From assembly GCA_947647645.1 (NCBI GenBank), contig CANSLE010000003.1:1-33914 (forward strand): 33,914 nt of DNA, written 5' to 3'. The position numbers were made by a program, and so were the translations under genes. Origin of the DNA: an uncultured Microbacterium sp. Its GTDB lineage: Bacteria; Actinomycetota; Actinomycetes; Actinomycetales; Microbacteriaceae. The notes beneath the pieces are model-generated. The model searched no databases, was not told the DNA's origin, and saw only the letters and a list, made by a program, of their open reading frames with translations. Of the stretch, positions 29,021 through 33,914 are shown piece by piece (position 1 is the stretch's first letter; each line of letters opens with the position of its first letter).

Positions 29021-30156
29021 TGGCCGAGATCACACCGGTGCCGCTCGCGCGGCTCACGACGCTGCGCGTCGGGGGAACCCCGGAGCGGATGGTCGAGGCG
29101 CGCACGCGCGACCAGCTCATCGAGGCGCTTCGCGAGGTGTGGGCCCAGGGCGATGCGTGGCTCGTTCTCGGCGGGGGATCGAATCTCCTCGTGGGTGACG
29201 AGCTCATCGAGGGCACGGTCGTGCTGATCCGCACGAGCGGCATCACGCGCGTCGAGAGCGGCCGCGCCGGCCGCGTGCGTCTGCGCGTGGAAGCCGGTCA
29301 CGACTGGGACGACCTCGTCGAGTACACCGTCGCGGCCGGGCTCGCCGGCATAGAGGCGATGAGCGGCATCCCCGGCTCGGCCGGTGCCGCGCCGATCCAG
29401 AACGTCGGTGCCTACGGTCAGGAGATCGTCGAGACGCTCGTCGAGGTCGAACTGCTCGACGAAGCGACGGGTGACGTCGAGACGGTGCCCGCCCGCGATC
29501 TCGAACTGGGCTTTCGCACGTCGGTGCTCAAGCAGCACTACGGCCGCGGAGCGCGGCGCTCCGGCGTCATCGTGTCGATCACCCTGGAGCTGGACGAGGT
29601 CGGCCACGGTGAGGTGCCGGTCCGTGGCGCCCAGCTCCGTCAGGCCCTGCGACTGGCTCCGGATGCCGCCGTCTCGCTCCGGTGGATCCGCGAGACCGTG
29701 CTCGCGACGCGCGCGGCGAAGGGCATGGTCCTCGACGATGCGGATCCCGACACGCACAGCGCCGGCTCGTTCTTCCAGAACGCGATCGTCTCGGCATCCT
29801 TCGCCCGGACGCTGCCGCCGGAGTGTCCCCGCTGGCCGCTCGCGATCGAGGTCGACCCGGTGACGGTCATCCCGCTCGCGTCCTTCGACGGCGTGGTGCC
29901 GCCGCCGGTGTCGGCCCCGCCCGACGTGAAGGTCAGCGCCGCCTGGCTCATCGAGCACTCCGGACTCGGCAAGGGGTTCCACCTGCCGCGCTCGCGTGCT
30001 GGACTGTCGACGAAGCACGCGCTCGCCCTCACCAACCGCGGCGGCGCCACCGCGGGAGAAGTGGCGGAGCTGGCTCGCTACATCCAGCACCGCGTGCAGT
30101 CCGAGTTCGGCCTGCTGCTGCAGCCCGAGCCGGTGCTCGTCGGCGTCGAGCTCTAG
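29020..30156 (+). CDS. murB: UDP-N-acetylenolpyruvoylglucosamine reductase
   Basis: A 378-residue FAD enzyme that reduces UDP-GlcNAc-enolpyruvate to UDP-MurNAc with NADPH, an essential cytosolic step of peptidoglycan precursor synthesis. The FAD-binding region shows LGGGSNLLV (50-58) and GIPGSAGAAPIQNVGAYGQE (about 118-137). The catalytic set is visible as the Arg in LGFRTSVLK, the Ser in HSAGSFFQN and the Glu in LQPEPVLVG near the C-terminus. The start is ATG 29020, sharing the A of the hadB TGA. The gene converges on the PAP2 gene; the two stops share one CTAG. Confidence 0.95.
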   Translation: MAEITPVPLARLTTLRVGGTPERMVEARTRDQLIEALREVWAQGDAWLVLGGGSNLLVGDELIEGTVVLIRTSGITRVESGRAGRVRLRVEAGHDWDDLVEYTVAAGLAGIEAMSGIPGSAGAAPIQNVGAYGQEIVETLVEVELLDEATGDVETVPARDLELGFRTSVLKQHYGRGARRSGVIVSITLELDEVGHGEVPVRGAQLRQALRLAPDAAVSLRWIRETVLATRAAKGMVLDDADPDTHSAGSFFQNAIVSASFARTLPPECPRWPLAIEVDPVTVIPLASFDGVVPPPVSAPPDVKVSAAWLIEHSGLGKGFHLPRSRAGLSTKHALALTNRGGATAGEVAELARYIQHRVQSEFGLLLQPEPVLVGVEL

Positions 30157-30929
30157 ACGTCGCCGCGGCGGCGGGGCCCCGGTACGGACTCGACCGGCGC
30201 GGGAGGGGGTACCTCCCGCAGAAACGGAACGAGGGGCATGGTCATCCGCGTCCAGATGATGCGGGCGGCGGGGAAGACGCCCAGCACCCACAGGACGGAG
30301 GCCAGGGCGTCCGAGGGGTAGTGGACCCCGATGACGGCCACCGAGACCGCCACCAGGGCGACGAGGAAGGTACCGAGCACGATCGCCGGCCGATGCCACC
30401 GCGAGCCCCTGAGCATGACGATCACCGTCACGGCCAGCGCGGTGACGAACACGACGTGGCCGCTGGGATATGACGGATCCACCGGCATGTTCGCGACCGG
30501 ATGCGGCAGCAGCGTGGCATCGGGTCGGGGCCGGTCGACGGCGATCTTGACGATCTCCGCGGGGATCCAGGTGAGCGCAATCGTCCCGGCGAAGGCCACG
30601 GCGAGGGCGACCCGGCCCGTCAGGGCCCAGATGAGCCCCGTCACGATGACCGTGAGGATGATCGCCGGGATCGGCGAGAAGAGATCGTAGACCAGCGCCG
30701 TCACCATGCCCACGCCGTCGACGTGCCACCCGTTCATCGCACGGGACAGATCGGCGTCGATGGGCGCCGCCCGCAGCGCCAGTCCGACGCTGATCATGAA
30801 GACGATGGTCGCCAACCCCACGACGAGCGTGGTCGCGGGACGATCGGACGGGGCGAGCAGCGCATTGCGCGGACGCCGCGCCCTGCGCGACGTCGAGGCG
30901 GGGGAGAGGGACGACAGACGCATGTGCAC
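30153..30929 (-). CDS. PAP2-family membrane phosphatase
   Basis: A 258-residue protein with about six transmembrane helices and the phosphatidic-acid-phosphatase motifs KIAVDRPRP (C1), PSGH (C2) and GVHYPSD (C3). The C3 motif normally reads SRxxxxxHxxxD; here it is SVAVIGVHYPSD, with Val in place of the Arg that helps bind phosphate, so activity may be reduced or changed. It would act on lipid phosphates at the outer face of the membrane, for example undecaprenyl or phosphatidyl phosphates. The GTG start at 30929 follows AAGGGGG at a good distance; ATG 30923 is possible. It shares stop bases with murB (CTAG) in convergent orientation. Confidence 0.88.
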   Translation of the reverse strand: MHMRLSSLSPASTSRRARRPRNALLAPSDRPATTLVVGLATIVFMISVGLALRAAPIDADLSRAMNGWHVDGVGMVTALVYDLFSPIPAIILTVIVTGLIWALTGRVALAVAFAGTIALTWIPAEIVKIAVDRPRPDATLLPHPVANMPVDPSYPSGHVVFVTALAVTVIVMLRGSRWHRPAIVLGTFLVALVAVSVAVIGVHYPSDALASVLWVLGVFPAARIIWTRMTMPLVPFLREVPPPAPVESVPGPRRRGDV

Positions 30930-30986
30930 TGATCGTCCCCCTTCCGCCTATGTGCTGTCTGAGGATGAGGTGGTGTGTCGATCCGG

Positions 30987-32192
30987 TCAGGCCGCGTCGA
31001 ACAGACGCTGCAGACGCCGCACGCCCTCGAGCAGATGGTCGTCGCCCAGGGCGTACGACAGGCGCAGGTAGCCCGACGGGCCGAACGCCTCACCCGGCAC
31101 CACGGCGACCTCGGCCTGTTCGAGGATCAGGTCGGCGAGCTCGAGCGACGTGTCGACGCGCGTGCCGTTCCACTCGCGGCCGAGCAGGCCCGTGACGTCG
31201 GGGTACACGTAGAAGGCCCCGAGCGGGTTCGGCACCGTCACGCCCGGGATCTTGGCGAGTTCCGAGGCGATCAGGCGCCGGCGGCGATCGAACGCCTGCC
31301 GCATCTGCTCGGCCTCGTCCTGGGATCCGGTGAGGGCGGCCAGCGCGGCCCGCTGTGCGATGTTGTTGACGTTCGAGCTGAGGTGCGACTGCAGGTTGCC
31401 GGCGAGCGTGATCGCGTCGGTCGGACCGACCATCCAGCCCACGCGCCAGCCCGTCATCGCGTAGGTCTTCGCGACACCGTTGACGAGGATCGTCTGACCG
31501 GCGAGTTCGGGCACGGCCTCCACGATCGACACGGCACGCGTGCCGTCGTAGACGAGGTTCTGGTAGATCTCGTCGCTGATCACCCAGATGCCGTGCTCCA
31601 GCGCCCACTGGCCGATCGCGGTCGTCTCTTCGGGCGTGTAGACCGACCCGGTCGGGTTCGACGGAGAGACGAAGACGAGCGCCGTCGTCTTGTCCGTCCG
31701 GGCCGCCTCGAGCTGTTCGACGGTGACCTTGTAGTCCTGCTCGGCCCCGGCGAAGACCTCGACGGGGATGCCGTCCGCCAGCGCGATCGCCTCGGGATAG
31801 GTCGTCCAGTACGGCGCGGGCAGCAGCACCTCGTCGCCGGGGTTCACGACCGCCTGGAAGGCCTGGTAGACGGCCTGCTTGCCGCCGTTGGTGACGATGA
31901 TCTGGGACGGCGCGACCTCGAGCCCCGAGTCGCGGAGCGTCTTGGCGGCGATCGCCTCGCGCAGCACGGGCAGGCCGGCCGCGGGGGTGTAGCGGTAGTT
32001 CGCGGGGTCGTGGAGGGCGTGCGCGGCGGCATCCACGATGAACTGCGGCGTCGGGAAATCGGGTTCACCAGCCGCGTACGAGATCACCGGTCGGCCGGCC
32101 GCCTGCAGGGCCTTCGCTTTCGCATCGACCTTGAGAGTCGCGGACTCGGCGATGGCGGACAGCTTGCGGGACAGGGGAGCGCGTTCGGTCAC
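30987..32192 (-). CDS. aspartate aminotransferase-type PLP enzyme
   Basis: A 401-residue class I aminotransferase. [12 protein letters not shown] (38-49), VSPSNPTG (175-182), SDEIY (206-210), the PLP lysine K242 in [15 protein letters not shown] with R250, and the C-terminal GYLRLSYA arginine are all present. It probably transfers the amino group between aspartate (or prephenate/aromatic amino acids) and 2-oxoglutarate. It is the aspC-like gene often found near murB in actinobacteria, here on the opposite strand beyond PAP2. The GTG start at 32192 lies 7 nt after TACGCT (minus strand), suggesting a leaderless transcript. Confidence 0.9.
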   Translation of the reverse strand: MTERAPLSRKLSAIAESATLKVDAKAKALQAAGRPVISYAAGEPDFPTPQFIVDAAAHALHDPANYRYTPAAGLPVLREAIAAKTLRDSGLEVAPSQIIVTNGGKQAVYQAFQAVVNPGDEVLLPAPYWTTYPEAIALADGIPVEVFAGAEQDYKVTVEQLEAARTDKTTALVFVSPSNPTGSVYTPEETTAIGQWALEHGIWVISDEIYQNLVYDGTRAVSIVEAVPELAGQTILVNGVAKTYAMTGWRVGWMVGPTDAITLAGNLQSHLSSNVNNIAQRAALAALTGSQDEAEQMRQAFDRRRRLIASELAKIPGVTVPNPLGAFYVYPDVTGLLGREWNGTRVDTSLELADLILEQAEVAVVPGEAFGPSGYLRLSYALGDDHLLEGVRRLQRLFDAA

Positions 32193-32199
32193 AGGGGAA

Positions 32200-32205
32200 A
32201 GCGTA
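32200..32205 (-). promoter_or_regulatory. candidate -10 box (TACGCT) for the aminotransferase
   Basis: On the minus strand TACGCT ends 7 nt before the GTG at 32192, fitting a leaderless start. No -35 is evident. Confidence 0.4.
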
Positions 32206-32250
32206 GTGGTCGCGGCCCTCCGGCGGCACGGGCCGGCCCCTCGTCTGCGC

Positions 32251-32256
32251 TAACGT
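32251..32256 (+). promoter_or_regulatory. candidate -10 box (TAACGT) for the ClC channel gene
   Basis: TAACGT ends 6 nt before GTG 32263, again a leaderless-style arrangement; it is divergent from the aminotransferase's TACGCT 45 bp away. Confidence 0.45.
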
Positions 32257-32262
32257 GACGAC

Positions 32263-33558
32263 GTGACAGGAGACCCACGAGACCAGCCACCTCGTCGCCT
32301 GGCCGGGCTCTGGGGACTCGCGCGTCTGGGGCTCGCCACGCTCGCCGTCGGTATCGCGACGGGTCTGGCGGTGCTGCTGCTGGTCGCGATCGTGCACTCG
32401 GTCGAGCACCTGGTGTGGGGGACCGCCGAGGGGCCCTTCCTCGACGGGCTCGCGCTGCCCTCCCCGTGGTGGATGCCGATCGTCAGCCTGAGTGCCGCCG
32501 GCGTGATCGCGGCGGTGGGCTGGTATCTGCTGCGCCGGTTCGGCCGGCGCATCTCGAGCGTGGAGGAGGGCGTCGCGGGAAAGCGGATGCCGGCGCTGGA
32601 GACCCTGGCCGACACCGTGATCCAGGTGACCTCGGTAGGACTCGGCGCGTCGATCGGGAAGGAGGTCGCGCCGCGTGAACTGTCCGCGATGGCGGGATCG
32701 AAGCTCGTCGGCTGGTTCCGCATCGACACGCGCTGGTCGATGATCCTCGTCGCCTCCGCTGCCGGCGCGGGTCTCGCCGCCGTCTACAACGTGCCGCTCG
32801 CCGGAGCCCTGTTCGCCATCGAGATCCTCCTCGCCCGCTTCAGCGCCGGAGCGGCCGTCGTCGCGCTCTCGGTGAGCGCCATCGCGACGACCGTCGCGCG
32901 TCCGTTGGTCTCCGACGCCTCGCTCTACCAGGTCGCGCCGGTCGCGGTGAGCCCGTCGTTGATCGTCGCCGCGCTCCTGATCGGTCCGCTGATGGGCTGG
33001 GGGGCGACCAGCTTCTCCGCGGTCACCGCTCGTCTCTCGCGGCGGCGCCCGACGGGCTGGAGACTGCTCGTGGTCCTCCCCCTGGCCTTCGCGGCCGTGG
33101 GCGTGCTCGGGGCGTTCTTCCCGCTGATTCTCGGTAACGGACGCGCGCTCGCCACGGCGGGCTTCGACCTCGCCCAACCCGCCTATCTGCTCCTCGCGCT
33201 CGCCGTCATGAAGTACGTCGCGACCTCGATCTCGCTCGGCTCGGGCGCGATCGGCGGCACCCTGCAGCCGTCCGTGGCGATCGGCGCCGCGCTCGGTGCG
33301 GCGGCCGCGGCGGGGTGGGCGTTCATCTGGCCGGGAGCCGACGGGACCGCTCTGGCGATCGTCGCGGCCGGCGCCTTCCTCGCCGCCAACATGCGCGCAC
33401 CGTTCACCGCGATCGCCCTCATCATCGAGTTCACCGGCACCGGGTTCACGCTGCTGGTACCGATCTTCCTGGCGGTCGCGGGCTCACTGGCCGCGTCACG
33501 TCTGACGACCGGGGGAGGGCTGCGCCGGTTCGCCCCCGTCGACCCCGGTCGCGAGTGA
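32263..33558 (+). CDS. ClC-family chloride channel/antiporter
   Basis: A 431-residue membrane protein with about ten hydrophobic segments. The family loops are recognisable but atypical: GLGASIGKEVAPRELSAMAG stands where ClC proteins have GxxxGREGP, and GSGAIGGTLQPSVAIGAALG where they have GxFxPxxxxGAxxG. AAVYNVPLAGALFAIEILL and the late NMRAPFTAIALIIEFTG match well. The Gly/Pro changes in the anion-binding loops could alter ion selectivity, for example toward fluoride or nitrate; that is inference. The GTG start follows TAACGT. It converges on a TetR gene with a gap of 2 bp. Confidence 0.85.
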   Translation: MTGDPRDQPPRRLAGLWGLARLGLATLAVGIATGLAVLLLVAIVHSVEHLVWGTAEGPFLDGLALPSPWWMPIVSLSAAGVIAAVGWYLLRRFGRRISSVEEGVAGKRMPALETLADTVIQVTSVGLGASIGKEVAPRELSAMAGSKLVGWFRIDTRWSMILVASAAGAGLAAVYNVPLAGALFAIEILLARFSAGAAVVALSVSAIATTVARPLVSDASLYQVAPVAVSPSLIVAALLIGPLMGWGATSFSAVTARLSRRRPTGWRLLVVLPLAFAAVGVLGAFFPLILGNGRALATAGFDLAQPAYLLLALAVMKYVATSISLGSGAIGGTLQPSVAIGAALGAAAAAGWAFIWPGADGTALAIVAAGAFLAANMRAPFTAIALIIEFTGTGFTLLVPIFLAVAGSLAASRLTTGGGLRRFAPVDPGRE

Positions 33559-33560
33559 CG

Positions 33561-33914
33561 TCAGGCGGGCCAGCTCGACAGCATGCGGTCGAGGCCGGCG
33601 ACCAGCTGTGCGAAGCTCTCCTCCGTGCTGACGGGGATCGCGAAGCCGCCGCCGTTCTCCAGCGCGCAGAAGCCGTGCAGTGCCGCGCGGAGCGCCCGAG
33701 TCGCATCGATCAGCTGGCCGTCGGAGATGTCGTAGCCGCGGAGCGTCGCAGAGACGACCGCTTGCACGTCCTCGGCCGCCGCCGCATGAGCCGTGTCACG
33801 GCGCTCGCCGGGCAGGGGGGCGCGCTGCGTGGCCGCGTAGCGTCCGGGATGGCGCAGGGCGTACCCGCGATACGCGTGACACAGGCGGCCCAGGGCCTCG
33901 GTCCGCGAGACGCC
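33561..33914 (-). CDS. TetR-family regulator, C-terminal part (partial)
   Basis: The minus-strand frame stays open from the window edge to TGA at 33561-33563 and gives 117 residues, longer than the 68 listed in the ORF track. They include LGRLCHAYRGYALRHPGRYA, ATQRAPLPGE and ATRALRAALHGFCALENGGG, which is the WHG-type C-terminal domain of TetR/AcrR regulators. The DNA-binding half is beyond the window. The gene is convergent with the ClC channel gene, so any regulatory link is not implied by position alone. Confidence 0.82.
   Translation of the reverse strand, partial: GVSRTEALGRLCHAYRGYALRHPGRYAATQRAPLPGERRDTAHAAAAEDVQAVVSATLRGYDISDGQLIDATRALRAALHGFCALENGGGFAIPVSTEESFAQLVAGLDRMLSSWPA

Noticed and set aside
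1-33914. CRISPR array, phage structural genes or a replication origin
   Set aside because: No regularly spaced repeats, no phage morphogenesis genes and no origin-like iterons were seen on either strand.

Overview
The window looks like a chromosome segment of a high-GC actinobacterium, most likely Microbacteriaceae and Microbacterium-like. The reasons are the strong G/C bias at third codon positions, the frequent 'ggatgcc' and 'gcatcc' codon pairs, many 4-bp ATGA/GTGA gene overlaps, several TAnnnT hexamers just upstream of GTG/ATG starts (leaderless style), and the chromosomal markers tRNA-Thr/tRNA-Met and hadA-hadB-murB-aspC. The genus is an inference.

Layout. (1) 1-2718: a Pro/Gly-rich protein tail, an inositol-monophosphatase-family enzyme, an M23 peptidoglycan hydrolase, then tRNA-Thr(GGT) and tRNA-Met(CAT). 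(2) 2719 to about 14180: a mosaic mobile island of visibly lower GC that starts at the 3' end of tRNA-Met. It holds a decayed serine recombinase whose reading frame runs into the tRNA, a DUF3846 gene, an intact ISL3 element with 24-bp ends and a perfect 8-bp target duplication, a five-gene overlapping operon (NeuB-type sialate synthase, SDR, MFS transporter, DapA/NanA-type aldolase, HAD phosphatase), IS3 and IS30 debris, a complete but probably inactive IS3 element, the last ~62 codons of a polymorphic-toxin-like gene coupled to an immunity-like gene, and a solitary ISL3 end. A truncated SDR tail marks the right junction. (3) 14360-18095: an amino-acid permease divergent from a YheO/PAS-type regulator and a MalY/PatB-type PLP beta-lyase. 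(4) 18121-21410: an arsenic cluster (single-Cys ArsC, ArsR-ArsC fusion, aquaglyceroporin, CoA-disulfide-reductase-like flavoprotein) with no ArsB/Acr3 pump; an ISL3 transposase tail lies just beyond it. (5) 21551-28070: an MpaB-type oxygenase divergent from a TetR regulator, a heterodimeric ABC exporter and a TauE/SafE permease. (6) 28161-33914: hadA-hadB-murB, convergent PAP2, aspC, a ClC-family channel and the end of a TetR regulator.

How it fits together. In many actinobacteria tRNA-Thr/tRNA-Met lie close to rpmG-hadA-hadB. Here about 25 kb of accessory DNA separates them and I see no rpmG. The best candidate for an undescribed system is the neuB-SDR-MFS-aldolase-HAD operon, which has the logic of making (and perhaps exporting) a nonulosonic-acid-like 2-keto-3-deoxy sugar acid but has no adjacent CMP-transferase, epimerase or glycosyltransferase. 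The second candidate is the orphan toxin tip with its immunity gene. Everything was read by eye from the sequence and the ORF track; no database search was possible.
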